Source of the DNA: Straminergon stramineum
Lineage: Eukaryota; Streptophyta; Bryopsida; Hypnales; Calliergonaceae
Assembly: GCA_963920665.1 (NCBI GenBank)
Contig: OY987263.1
Span: forward strand, 33,592,547 to 33,656,546
Direction of reading: 5' to 3'
Length of the DNA: 64,000 bases
A program made the translations under genes and the position numbers. How positions within the stretch are numbered: position 1 is the stretch's first letter; the number at the start of each line of letters is the position of its first letter. The notes beneath the pieces were generated by a model. It was not told the DNA's origin. It saw only the letters and a list, made by a program, of their open reading frames with translations, and searched no databases. Shown one piece after another: positions 10,851 through 22,355 of the stretch.

Positions 10851-11324
10851 TTTGTTCAATTCAACAAATTTTTATTGCTTTTGTTATTAACTATTCAAAT
10901 CAACAAAAATTTGTTGAACCATTTTGTTAAGATGTGCAAAATCAACAAAAAATTGTAAAAATGGACGATATAGTACCCAAATCAATAAAAAACCAACAGT
11001 TTTTTTGTTGATTTGGACATCATTTTCTAGTAATGAATGTATCCAAATCAACTAACAAAATTTGGCATCATCGAAACGAAAACTCTTGCAATGCTTAACT
11101 AAACCAATAAATGTCAATTACCACAAACAAAAAGAAGAATTCATCCACCAATTTCAAACTACTGTAGTCCAAGACAATGTTACACTCGATTGTACAAGAA
11201 ATAAACCTCGATCTCGACTTCGAAAAAAATGATGTAGAGTAGTGTGAGGAAGAATTGGGAATGAAGAGCTACAAGTTTATTACAAATGATAAACCATGAA
11301 ATTACCAAGAGGTGGAATCGCCAC

Positions 11325-11600
11325 AACATCAAGTACGTGAACGAATCGATTAGGACATTGCATTGGTATCTCCACTCGAAAGAAAATGAAGGAACAATTT
11401 ACAAGGGAGCCAACACTAGCAATCATAGAGTTGGAGAGTGGAAGAACTCGCTTCGTGGAATTGTCATAACTTCAAGTGAACAAATCGATTAGGATACTAC
11501 AATGGTATCTCTACTTGAAGGAAAATGAAAGAGCAATTTACAAGGGGGGCCATCACTAGCAATCACGAAGTTGGATAGTGGAAGAAATCGCTTTGTGCTC
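11325..11600. repeat. Tandem duplication of about 139 bp
   Basis: Two adjacent copies share AATCGATTAGGA (11344 and 11483), TGGTATCTC, CAATTTACAAGGG, CACTAGCAATCA and AGTGGAAGAA in order, about 85 percent identical by eye. The 139-base period is not a multiple of three and the longest frame covers only the first copy, so it is not a repeat protein. Confidence 0.75.
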
Positions 11601-12821
11601 ACTTGTAAATCCTAATTTTTCACAGTACGAGAGTTCTTGTAGTACGGCGGCACATTGTTAATGCAAGCATTATATAAAAATATATATTTATATATTTTGG
11701 AGATGGATTTTATTACAATAATGTAGTGAGAAACATGATGTTAGTTGAAGTAGCTTCAAGTTGACACCTTCTTCTTGATAGATAAACTAAGGTAGACCGG
11801 CCCATTTTTGTGAGCTTCCTATAACCGCCATCCTATTTTTGGCCCCATTTCCACCATAAAACTCACCCAAATCCATTCACTATTCTAACAATTTCAATGC
11901 ATTAATTCCAACTTGGATAACGTGTCAATCTTTAATTGGTGGATACTCCAATGCTAATAGGTATATGTAATGGCGGTTATAGGTTTAAGATAGGACATTT
12001 ATGACTCTAGTCTAGTGGCGGTTTTCTAATTTAGGGCAAACCACTTTAGAAATTTATAGAAATTATAATTTTTATCGAAAAATTATAATTCCACTTGGAT
12101 TTGATTCGTGAAACATGCATACACACCTTTGCAAAATATGTGCTCCTACTAGAGTTGGTCCTAATATACTTAGATTACGAATCAAGGTAATAATAGGTTA
12201 GTCTACATTATAAAGAGAAGGAATCATTGAACAGCTTCATCAAATAAATAAAGTTTTTATTTGTTTTTGACTTTGGATAATAGTATGTTGAATAGAAAGG
12301 GTTTTCTAAGTTTCAAGATGAAGAACCTCAACCAAAGTCTAAATTTGAATTTTCTTTGTCGCAACTGCCAGATCAACCTCTTCTATTGCTAAGTATTGTA
12401 CCGCCACAATGGTCACATGAACGTCTACAAGAAGAAGATGGACCTTCTTGACCACCCAAACAACCTCGTATAAAGCAACAATGGCACGGAAACTTTCAGT
12501 GTAATGCTCGAATGTTGATGATCTTGTTGTAGGTTGGATGTGTTGAGTTCAAAAGTTGAGAAATGCTATTCGAAGGGTATTTTGAGGGTCTTCATGTTGA
12601 CCAATATTTTTGTATGGTTAGGCCTATTAAAAGAAGTTGTGGCCGCCAATATTAATTACATGGGCTAATTAATCCTTTAATTGAGACAAACCATGCATAA
12701 TATGTTGTAATGTGAACCTCCAATTCGTCACCGAGGACTCATTGTTTTGTCTAGTGTTTAGCAGTTTTAAGTGTAGTTTTATATAACAAAAGGCCCTAAA
12801 AGAGTGTACAACCAAAATAGG
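11601..12821. other. Intergenic DNA with one short inverted repeat
   Basis: CTATAACCGCCAT near 11819 and ATGGCGGTTATAG near 11968 are inverted copies about 150 bases apart, possibly the remains of a miniature element. No gene was recognised. A slightly GC-richer patch at 12350-12600 has interrupted frames only. Confidence 0.4.
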
Positions 12822-12824
12822 TAT

Positions 12825-14052
12825 CACTACAAAGGAACTATGTCCTATTTGACAAAAAATTGACAAAAGTTTGTCAATTGCTTTGATAGTTGGAACTTGT
12901 AGATTTAGCCAATAATTTGACAAAATTTTGTCAACTATTTTGTCATTTTGCTAGAATTTTTGACTACTTCTATTCCCTAATACCCTCCTTTGTTAGTTGT
13001 CTCATTGCCATGCTAGCCTAATCAATGGTTACAAGTGTCCTTATTTTTTCTAAATGATAAAATATTAAAATTAAAATTGCTTTAAATTTAAACCTTCATA
13101 TATTAAGTGAAAATGTAAATACTAACAATCAATTGCCATCTTGATATTGCACTTCATGAACCACTTTTGTTTTGTGATTTTGGAAAGCGAAGAGAGCTCT
13201 CTATATACTCATGGGGGGGGGGGGGGGGGTAGGAGGTAGAACAATCCATATGGGATATATCACTTAGAAGTTGCAAAGTTGCAAAGCTCAACCACTCATA
13301 ATTAAGTCTGAAATAAGATTTGTATTAAAACTTGAATTGTAGACCTCATTTAGGCATAGTAGAATAACTTATAAAAAAATCTTTGAACTAAAAAAAGTTG
13401 GGAAATCAATTCAAGTTTTATATCCAAGAATCTGTTTGATATTTTGATCCTCCAATCAAAAGTTATGAACAAATTTCAAAGGGGTGGTGGAAAGGAATTT
13501 ATTTTTTACTTTTTCAAACATCCTTTCTAAAATTTGTTCATAAATTTTGCTTGGAGGTTCAAAACATCAAACTGATTTTTGGACATAAAACTTGAATTGA
13601 TTTAGGAACTTTTTTTAATTCAAAGTTGTTTTTGAAAAGTTATTCTACTATACCTAAACGAGGTTTGAAATTATAGTTTTAATACAATTCTTATTTCAAA
13701 TTTAACTATGAGTGGTTGAGCTTTGCAATTTCTAAATGACATATCCTACATGGGTTGTTCCATCTCCTCCTACTCCATCTATATACGGAGAGCTTGACTT
13801 TCACACCTAACTCAAGCTAAGATATTTATGGCAATGAATGAAAAGGTAAATGTATAAAGGATGTAATGGAATCTTTGTGTTTTTGTCAAATAGGGAGAAG
13901 AAAACCAAACATCAACTACAAATTTGACAACTTGACAAAAGTTGACAAGTTTTCACAAATTGACAAGATGAGGTAGCAATAATATGGCTATTGTCATTTC
14001 AAAGAATTCTTTATCAAAAATTTGTCATCTTGGACTACATTTCCTTGTAGTG
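12825..14052. mobile_element. CACTA element, non-autonomous, 1228 bp
   Basis: The left end is CACTACAAAGGAA and the right end, complemented, is CACTACAAGGAAATG. Subterminal regions carry many copies of TTGACAA / TTTGTCAA, which are absent from the middle, as expected for CACTA transposase-binding arrays. No clean 3-bp target duplication remains (TAT on the left, ATG on the right). The centre is a roughly 600-bp foldback. No transposase is encoded. Confidence 0.75.
13192..13805. repeat. Large foldback (about 600 bp) in the second CACTA element
   Basis: Left-arm landmarks GAGAGCTCTCTATATAC, GCAAAGCTCAACCACTCATA, GGCATAGTAGAATAACTT and CCTCCAATCAAAAGTTATGA all recur inverted in the right arm, ending with ATATACGGAGAGC near 13800. 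The hinge is near 13505. The inner arms (13340-13690) resemble the foldback at 9345-9680. A run of 17 G at 13213-13229 is present in the left arm only. Confidence 0.75.
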
Positions 14053-14118
14053 ATGATTGTTTCTCAAAACAACACATGTTGATAGATTGTGAATGTCTTT
14101 TTAAGGATTGATCTTTTC

Positions 14119-14404
14119 GCCTTGATATTTGGAAAATATGTTATTAACATAGAGAACTTGTTGTTCCAAAAATTTCACACGAAATTTATGTTTTTCAATC
14201 TTTAGGAGGCTATTAAAGTTGGCAACAATGAAAACAAATATCATAGCTACACATGTTGGTAGATTTTTAATATATATTTTTTGGTGAATATTTTGGCCTT
14301 GAAATTTGGTAAATATGTTATTAACCTAGAGATGATCTTGTGGAAAACATTTCATGGTAAAATACCAATTTGTCAGCCCTCAGGAGGCTATCAAAGTTAG
14401 TAGA
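14119..14404. repeat. Diverged direct repeat, two copies of about 108 bp
   Basis: 14119-14226 and 14296-14404 share the start (CCTTGATATTTGG-AAATATGTTATTAAC, second copy CCTTGAAATTTGG), an internal TTTCA block and the end (AGGAGGCTATYAAAGTT). The spacing is about 177 bases. Function unknown. Confidence 0.6.
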
Positions 14405-15741
14405 TGTGAAATTTTTTTCATTACGAATTAAAAAATGTCATTTTGATTGTCACTCCATTGTACATAGGTTAGAACCCAATTAATTGTGGTAAATTGGAGA
14501 ATCATGTGTTATTGACAAAAGAGGCTCAAACTCCACATGTAAGAAACATATTTAGGATATAAAATTGGTTCAAGGAACCCTAGTGAGGTATTTCAGTCAA
14601 TTCTTGGCAATAGGTTCCAGTTTCCCCATTTCATCAAAGAAATAGTGGAACCTTAGTTGTTGGCCTACATGAGTTAATTACAACAAGATGTGATCGTAGA
14701 GGAATTTATAGCCGTAAAAGGGTGACAATGGATTAAAATCATGCCCAAAATTCATCGGCCAAGTCGGTTTGTCAAGATTCCCTCCGGTGTGAAAGATTCT
14801 TTGGATACCAATATTTAAACAAGGGGGTGGATTTTATTCCTCCTAAGCCATTGTATAGAGTAAGAATATGAGACTACACATGTGTTGTGGGATTCTATAA
14901 GAGGTTCAACAAAAAAATTTGGAATTTTCCAATAATCAGAAGATGCTCTTCTAGATGGTCAACCACCAAAACCTATGGCGGAAAATTCCTAGAAATTACC
15001 CAGGTAGCAGTAAAGTTTCATTGAAAATCAGATTAGTTTTTTATGTTAATAAGACACCATAACAAGTTTCTGAACATTTCAATAGTGAGAAGTACTCAAA
15101 CCTGTGAAATTTTCCAACAACTAGTATAATTTAAAGATTACGACGGAGTGAACGAGTGGATCTCAAGCACAAAGAAGTGGATAAGGTCAAGAATAGGTCT
15201 TTTCTTTTCTTAATACCTATTTAAAAGCCTAGGCTAGTTATTTTTGTCAAAAAAAGTCACATTCCAAAAGTTGGATTTTTATCATGTTTTGGGGTTAAGT
15301 TGGCATTAGGTTTCGTTGAGATTGAGGAGTGAGGAAAATGGGTGGAGGGTCTTCTAAACTAAAAATGGCTTTTGGAGCCGTTGGAGCAATCCATTTGTAA
15401 TTTCATTAGAGTTTATTTCTAGAATTTAGGTTTACAAACCAATATAGAAAGTGAAAACCTAGAAGATAAGGATGAAGACTTTGATAATCAAATGAAGTCA
15501 AGGGATGTAAGGCCGAGTCAAAGGATGTAAGGCCCAAGTGTATTAGGGTTCTTAGAGTTGGAACAAAGTTGTTATTAGGCTTACTTAAAGTACACTCCGA
15601 GGTTTGTAAGGATGAGGGGTGCCATTGAAATAGTATATAAGGGGCTCCTGTCCACCTCAAAACTCCTCTCTCACTTTCATAGCAATCATGCCACCTTAAG
15701 TTATTGCCCGTTGGGCCACATTATGTATTCATTTTACATGG
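14405..15741. other. Intergenic DNA, nothing recognised
   Basis: No gene or terminal repeat was recognised. Frames are short and show no coding bias. Confidence 0.45.
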
Positions 15742-15896
15742 CATTTAGAGAAGTTTTGATTGGAACAGAACTCTCAAAGTTGAGTTGCGTTAATGTCATT
15801 TGGAGAAGTTATGATTGGAATAGAACTCTCAAAATGCAAGGTTGTCAGTGTCATTTAGAGAACTTCTGGCTAGAACATAACACTCAAGGTCTGGTT
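15742..15896. repeat. Tandem repeat, 55-bp period, three copies
   Basis: Units begin at 15742, 15797 and 15852 with CATTTAGAGAAGTT-like sequence followed by GATTGGAA and ACTCTCAA. The third unit is more diverged. A plus-strand 97-codon frame runs through it, but the period is not a multiple of three and no protein motif results. Confidence 0.75.
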
Positions 15897-15937
15897 ATCA
15901 ACTAGTCTAATGATTGTGTCTTGAAATTTGAGGTCAA

Positions 15938-16898
15938 CCCCTAAATGTATTTGACTATGTTTTCACAAAAAAAACTCTCCAAAACTACCATTTCTTGTAC
16001 AAGTACCAAATTTTAGAAAAAATACATTTTTGTACACATGTAATCATAGGATCTTGTAGTACACTAGTTTGAGAAGATGTAGAAAAATTTCAAAAATGTC
16101 CACCTTTTAAATTGCAAGATATTAGCATTTAAATTGACTAAAAGTCTTTTTTTGGCCCTCCAAAAACTTGGGCAGCTACTCTTCACAAAGTCACAATTGT
16201 ATGAAAAAATGTCCAAAATGGTGGTGCTTCTTTGGATTCATTTTTCAAGGCTAATTAGCTATATGCTTGAAAAAACTCCGATCATTTGGAGTTTTACAAC
16301 ATATAGGAATTAATTAGTTAGTAGAAAGATGTAGAGAATGATTCAAAATACTAAATTGTTAAGAATTTATTTATAGAATTGAAAAATGCCAATACCAATG
16401 GTTGTAATGTTGTAATAAACAATCTACACACACTATTTTTAATTTTTTTCAAAAATATTGAAAATTCAGTTAAATAAAGGCCTTCAAAGTTTATTTTAGG
16501 GTGGAGATTCCATAACTACCCACAAACTACCCACAAACTACCCACAACTAAATTTTTTTCATTACTTTCATCTCATAAATCAAAATGGAATGATTCAAAG
16601 CTAACCTTTCTACATATATATAAATCTAAAAAACCAATTTCAAATTTTTTTAATTAAAAAAAATGATTTTTAAAGAAGTTTCTTTTGCTGCCCAGGTTGC
16701 CCATCGAGCATTGAAAACTACATATCATACAATAAATTTCTAACCATGTATTCAAAAGTTATGAAAATTGTTAGCCCTAAAAGCTACTGCTTGGACACAT
16801 GTTTTGTGAAATTTTTTTTAAAAAATTAAAAATTCCATTTGTAGTAAGCTGCCCCAAATTGCTATGTTGCCAAAAAACATTATTTGGTCCTTTAGGGG
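15938..16898 (+). mobile_element. TTAA-bounded element, family 1, copy a (961 bp)
   Basis: The ends are CCCCTAAATG and, complemented, CCCCTAAAGG. The right flank is TTAA (16899-16902) and the left flank TCAA (15934-15937), one base off. The full interior aligns by eye with 58764-59708: TATTTGACTATGTTTTCAC near the start, GGTTGTAATGTTGTAATAAA in the middle and TTGCCAAAAAACATT near the end. A short tandem (CTACCCACAAA, three units near 16516-16550) is expanded compared with the other copy. No open frame of useful length. Confidence 0.75.
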
Positions 16899-16902
16899 TT
16901 AA

Positions 16903-19439
16903 TCCCTCTATATGGTGGAGCTTTGACTTCAAGTCTTAGGATTGGTATAGAATTTTTGGTGATTTTCCAAAAAATGGCAAAGCTTTGACTTCAAGAAAAT
17001 TAAGAAGTTCTTTTAAGTTTAGTTCTGAGAACCTCTTTTGGGAACCTCTAGTTTAGCCCTCCAAAATTAGTCAAAAATTCAAGTCTTGCAACTGTAGGAC
17101 AATTAGGATAGGTAGAAAGATCCATTGCTTGGAAGGCACAATGGAGTGCACTTAGACACTCAAAAGTAGGAACCGTTTGATCAAAATCCAAGAACCTGAT
17201 TGTACTCGCAATTTACTAAAGGTGGGTAAATTAGCACTCACAAAGTGTGTGAAATCTATTTTGTTTTGAGAAGAGATAATGTGACTTTAAGGATTTAAGA
17301 ATAAAAAGAGATTAAATATTTTAGCCATGCTTTGGGTAATCTTGATTGTAGGTCAATTTCATCAAAAAATGGAATGTAAAGAAAGGTCATTTTGTAAAGA
17401 CTCAAAAATTATTTTCAATTGAGTGAATTAGAAGCTACATGGTCAAAGCAACATCATGAAGTACTTTATTCATCATACTCAATATGGATGTTAGAAGAAA
17501 GAGGGTAACTTCAATCTAAAAAAACCACCATAAATGAAGTGCTATTAGAAATGGCTCATCAACTTAGATGGTGAATCCCATCCTTGGTACCTTTCTGTGG
17601 AGGAAGATCTTATAAAGAAATTCTCAAATATGACAACAAGGTCATTTGAATTTAACCATAGTTGGGTTTATCACAATCAACAACAACAAATGATGAGGTC
17701 ATAATGACTTACTTAAATTAAGATAACCAATCACGGACAATGAAGATAATTATCTTTAGCCCCAATTGATAGAATAAATCACTCCATGCAACTAATTTTC
17801 TACTAATTGTAAGTTCTATGCAAAGTTTTAGATCTCATACCCTCCTCCAAATGCATTACAATTATCTAAAGTAAAAACACCCGAGAAAAACACCCAAAAG
17901 GCCCCAAAGGCCTAAATTGACACTTTTCTAATGTGGAATGTTTTTTATTATTAGATTGGTGCAATTTCACATTTTCCTATTAGCAAGTGATAGGAGATTT
18001 CAATGCACCAAAAAGTGCATCATTTGGATATTGTGTGCAAAAATTAGGAAGAGTCAAAGTTTTTTTAGTTTCTTCAAGAATTGGTTCATATTGATTTAGG
18101 AGATGTACAAAGTGTGAGAATCTCATCAAGTGGCATTTTGAGGCATGCATTGCATTTGCTAATGTCCCTACCTTAACCTTGGAAGTGTAGGCCAATGACC
18201 ACTCATTTCAAGCTTCATATGCATTATCCATCACTTTGTTTGACACAATTTTACAACTAGATATGAATGAAAAAATTATAGTTATTTTCAGAGCTGAAAT
18301 CATATGTCTACTATAAGTCGTAAAATTTTCAAATTTTTTGGTAAAAATTTGAAATTATTGTGAATTTCTTACAAAAATAATGAAGAAAATTCATATAAAA
18401 TACATAATATGCTCAAAAAAATCTGAAATTTTCCTCATATATGTACTTTATAGTGTATAACATCCTGATACAAAACAGAAATACCATATCATCCTAAAAT
18501 TAAAAAATCAACAAATTATGGTTATAGATCTAAAGTTCATCTTGCTATAAAATATTGAAACTCATGATTTAAAAACAAATTCAAGTGAAGTAGAAACTAC
18601 ACTTGATAAGTTTCATTTCACTAGTTGGTTTCAAATTTAAAAAATATTATTTTTCTAGCTAAAATTCATATCAAGATTAAATAGCAAGAAACAGTCAAAA
18701 TGCACTACAATGGTGATCGTGGATTAAACTTCTTTTTTAAAAAAGTAAAAAATATCATAATGAGAAAATTTGTAATTCTATTCAATCTTGGGGGGGGGGG
18801 GGGATAGTGAGCGGTTAGAGTAGCAACATACATGCAAACAAATGATAGGGTATATTAAAAAAATGGGGGCTAAAAATTATAAATGGGTTTAGAGTAATAT
18901 AGCTTATCGAAAATGGCATTGGACATCTTTACTGTACTATAGGGTATTGAATAATAGATCCCATTAGAAAATTACATAATGATAACATGTGAAAAATAAA
19001 ATAAAATAAAATTCATCCCCCCCTATAAAATAGTGGTTGTTCGCACCTATATCCTTATTTTTTTAATACACTAACACCCCCCGTTGTGTATTCAATGAAA
19101 ATATACTTAAGCAACTTTTAAAAAATTAGACAAGTTTAGGTGAAGCCATCCAAATTATAAAGGACATTTTGTGTCCTCAACAATATTTCATGGTTAATTC
19201 CTAAAGGACCAAGTGACCGTTCTATGCATGCAAGAGATCTTTGGTAGTTCAGTATGAAGTCAATTTTGGTTGAATGTTCATAAAATTTTGACACAAGGTG
19301 TGAACATGTATCTTTATAGTGAGACTATAATTCTTTTTCCAATTAGGTGCCTAGATAAAAAAATTATAAGGAATTTAGTGCAAAGTAATTAGTATTTGCA
19401 TGATGTTGGAAAGTTTACTATTTGGAAAAATAATTTGCC
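16903..19439. other. AT-rich intergenic DNA
   Basis: No gene was recognised. A run of 14 G lies at 18790-18803. GGTATATTAAAAAAATGGGGG near 18849 and its loose inverse near 19060-19085 suggest a decayed inverted-repeat element, but I cannot define its ends. Confidence 0.45.
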
Positions 19440-20325
19440 ATTTGTCCCACGTTTAGTGGCCAATACTAATTTTGAACTTGTCTTTGACAATTTTCTAGGA
19501 ATTCTCTATAGAATTTAAATCTAGATAGTCAGGTGGCCAATTTAATCTTGTTGTGCCACGAGCTTCTCTCCACCTATTAGGTAGACAATTGCAATGCCCT
19601 GGAGCATCCTCCTCCATGATAATCATATCATATGGAGAAAATGGAGGAAAAAAAGATAGATAATGTTCCCTTGTATACAATGTCAACAAAATTAGTAGCA
19701 ATTCACCTATTTATGTGCACTATTTATGTGGGAGAACTATCATAGCCAATAAAAGCACCCTATATCATGACATAATCACGACTAAACTTAAGGTAGAGCA
19801 TAAGTAATCCTATGAGTACCTTTCGTAAACTCAATAACAAATTCATATCAACTGCTATTGCTTGCTAACCTCAAAGGATGATTCATCCATCCATCCAACA
19901 TTCTTTCAATTTTCCACACTCTAGTGCACATGAGCTTGAGCAAATGCAAGCCTTTGTGACTTGTTTGCATCCTTGAGAAAAATGTTTTTTGACTACAACA
20001 TGATTGTTGAAGCCAAGAACTTGAATATATTTTCACAATGTGTGCATGCAACTTTTGTCATTTGGGCAAGAATTGCACATCAATCAACAACTATAAGTCA
20101 TGCCAATTGCCACTTGTCACGAAAGTTAAGCTTACATCTTCTACCTGAAGGCTTTGGGAAGATGATAAGCTTAGTTCCTTTAAGCCAATATTGCTTCACA
20201 TGAAGATCAGAAACATTTTGGCATGCTATGCCCAGTTCATGTCCAATTTGAGCACCAGAGAGTCCTGCATCTTACATACCAACAATGCGAACCTTCTCCT
20301 CTGTTGTGAGAGATTGCAACTTCAT
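19440..20325 (-). pseudogene. Tc1-like (DD34E) transposase pseudogene
   Basis: On the minus strand an ATG at 20325-20323 opens MKLQSLTTEEKVRIVGM, followed after a stop by a helix-turn-helix-like stretch (LSGAQIGHELGIACQNVS) and KPSGRRCKLNFRDK, the typical N-terminal DNA-binding part of Tc1 transposases. Further on, after frameshifts, come a GAFIGYDSSP segment equivalent to the WGxF region and, at 19495-19701, MEEDAPGH ... RLNWPPDYLDLNSIENS, equivalent to the EDGAPxH and SPDLNPIEN motifs. Thirty-four residues separate the nominal second catalytic Asp (here Glu) from the catalytic Glu, giving DD34E spacing. Several stops and at least two frame changes show it is dead. I did not find its terminal repeats. 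Confidence 0.85.
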
Positions 20326-20329
20326 TGTG

Positions 20330-21990
20330 GATACACTGAGAATTGGCTACAAGATGCTCTTGAACTGTCACAACTCTTCCTTGAAAATGACCTTCTCAAA
20401 TGTAAGCCAACCTCCCGCAATTGGAACTCCTCTTTCTCTCTCAATTTGCCTTGGAGAAACACCATAGTGCATAAGCACAACTCCATTGTGTTAATACAAG
20501 TTGGAATGCACACATCTGTGTCTGAGATGAGACCACCGAAATAACACATGTACTGCCTTCACCAACTTAGCTGCCGGGGTACTGTACTGTACATGTCGGC
20601 GAAGCAGATCGATGTGGGTTTCTTAGGGTTACCTGAAAAGAAGATTTCGATCGGCAAGTGGGTATACCCGAAGCTGTCTCCAGGTTTTTTGGCCTTCTCC
20701 TTCACTGACCTATTCCTTCTGCTACTTTCAATCTTTGGATCCGCTGAGTCTGTTTCAACGCATTCAGTTTGCAAGGAATGATAGATTGCATCTCACAAGT
20801 TTTGTTTTTGTTATTTGCGCAATGAAAGTTAGTATCTGCATTGCAACGCGACAAGGAGGTTATCTGCACTCCCAATGGAGTAAAATTCAGCATTTCCTTC
20901 TTACAGAAGATTGGCAACATTCCCTTGATCCTCAGGGGATTCGTGTGCATTACCATAGAGAGACTTTATTGTCACAAAGGGAATCTGTGTGTATTCCCCT
21001 GTTATCACAAAGGGGATTTGTTCGTGATACCCTGTTTTCCCCTGTTTAATTACTTTCGTTTGATTTTTCACTAATTCTGAAACTTGCGGTTGTGTGCGAA
21101 GATTAAAGCATATGTATGTTGCAACTCAATGCGTTCGTAGGGTTCAAGTAAACCGCTGATCTTCTTGCACCCTGTACTGTAATGAAGTCGGTTGCTGGGA
21201 GGGCACCCATTTGCCATGTCTAACAATTCAGGTTCACAATGTTACTCTCGATTAGTTTCCTTTCTGTTGTAGTTTTGTACTGCAACATTATTGTATATGA
21301 CTGGGGGAATCTCAAGTTGAGTTCAGAGAAATTGTGGAATTCTCGATCTCTCTGAATGAGAAACGTGGCCTCCTCAAAGCCTTGCACTCTGAGTTTTAAC
21401 AAACGCATTGAAACCAAAGGGTTAAGACAAAGATTGGAGACAATGAATTTGCATGGAAAGCGCCCTAGAGTCTTGTCCATCTTCATGTCTTCTGCCTCGA
21501 AAACAGGGATGAAGTTTTGAATTCGACTGTGAATCCACTTAATGTTTGAACCCTCAGTGCAATGTCAGTGCAAATGGTGCTTTGAGAATTTGGAAATTGC
21601 GGACATGAAATGCCTTTTGGCAATGCATAAGGCAAGTGAGTGGTCCTTCACTTAACACTCCTAAGGCATCATTTGGGTTTGACAGTCGAGAATTGCATCT
21701 TCGAGGACCTGCTGCACCACCGCAGTTTGCTGAAAATTGAAGACAATTTTCACATCTTGCTGATAATTGCACTGGTATCCTGTTGGTAGACGTCACTGGA
21801 ATCTGGAATTTCCAAGCGAATTAAAGTGCCTGCTCTTTTGGAGGAAGTTATTCACGTACAGCAAGTATAAAGCTTGTGGTGGCTTGGCAAACTACGGATG
21901 ATTTCTTGGACATGGCCTGCACGGGATAATTTTTTCTGGGCTACTCCAGGACTATTGAACCTCAATTATTTTCGCGAAACTGGCAAATTT
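20330..21990. other. GC-richer unique region with no recognised gene
   Basis: From about 20,540 the composition rises towards that of the gene island. Short open frames exist (for example 20548-20781 on the plus strand) but none has a recognisable motif, and codon bias is weak. A degenerate repeat of the CACAAAGGGGAT-TTGT-GTGT type lies at 20,930-21,030. The region may be an eroded gene or a transcribed non-coding locus. Confidence 0.35.
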
Positions 21991-22001
21991 TGTGGAGGTT
22001 A

Positions 22002-22022
22002 GGTTTAGGGTTTTAGGGTTTA
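22002..22022 (+). promoter_or_regulatory. Telo-box-like cluster (TTTAGGG repeats)
   Basis: GTTTAGGGTTTTAGGGTTTA contains interrupted plant telomere-type repeats. In plants, short AGGGTTT motifs occur in promoters and 5' leaders of housekeeping genes, and also as interstitial telomere scars. No downstream gene was identified, so the role is open. Confidence 0.4.
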
Positions 22023-22355
22023 GCTTTTCTGGGTTTGGTTACAGCTGGCTCACAAGTCTATGTGGACTTGTATCAGAAGCATGTGTCGAACGGTCTTTCC
22101 TCAATCTGCTATTGCAAATGGTTTCTCATCTTTCTAGTAATCAGATTATAAATGCTGTCAGAATTGAGATTTTGACATCTAATGCGAAGTAGATTGAGGC
22201 TTGTATATGAAGCTCGACGAAGCTCTAAGGATTTCTTATTTGACTGGTTTAAACTAATTCATGTCTAGCGATGTCTTCTATGACTAGTAAGGCTTAACAT
22301 GGAAGTAAATCTAAATGTCACCTGATGAATCATGATAACAAATACATTCAGTTCA

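Larger units (their letters stand above)
8841..11035. mobile_element. CACTA (En/Spm) element, non-autonomous, 2195 bp
   Basis: The ends read TACTACTAGAAAA on the left and, complemented, CATTACTAGAAAA on the right, so both descend from CACTACTAGAAAA with one change each. The flanking trinucleotide AAT at 8838-8840 and 11036-11038 is an intact 3-bp target duplication. Subterminal repeats of the AAATCAACAAAAAA / AAGTGTTGATTT type fill the first and last few hundred bases, as is usual for CACTA elements. No transposase frame is present. Inside are a tRNA-like stretch, a central foldback, a 13-base poly(G) tract (about 9840-9852), a fragment of the 950-bp TTAA family and a 10-bp tandem repeat, so it has served as a landing pad. 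Confidence 0.85.

Noticed and set aside
13192..13805. Candidate microRNA precursor
   Set aside because: The hairpin is far too long and imperfect for a typical plant MIR locus, and I recognise no conserved miRNA sequence in it.
20191..20549. Plus and minus frames of 60-117 codons over the 5' part of the Tc1 fossil
   Set aside because: They overlap the transposase N-terminal region in other phases and show no independent motif.
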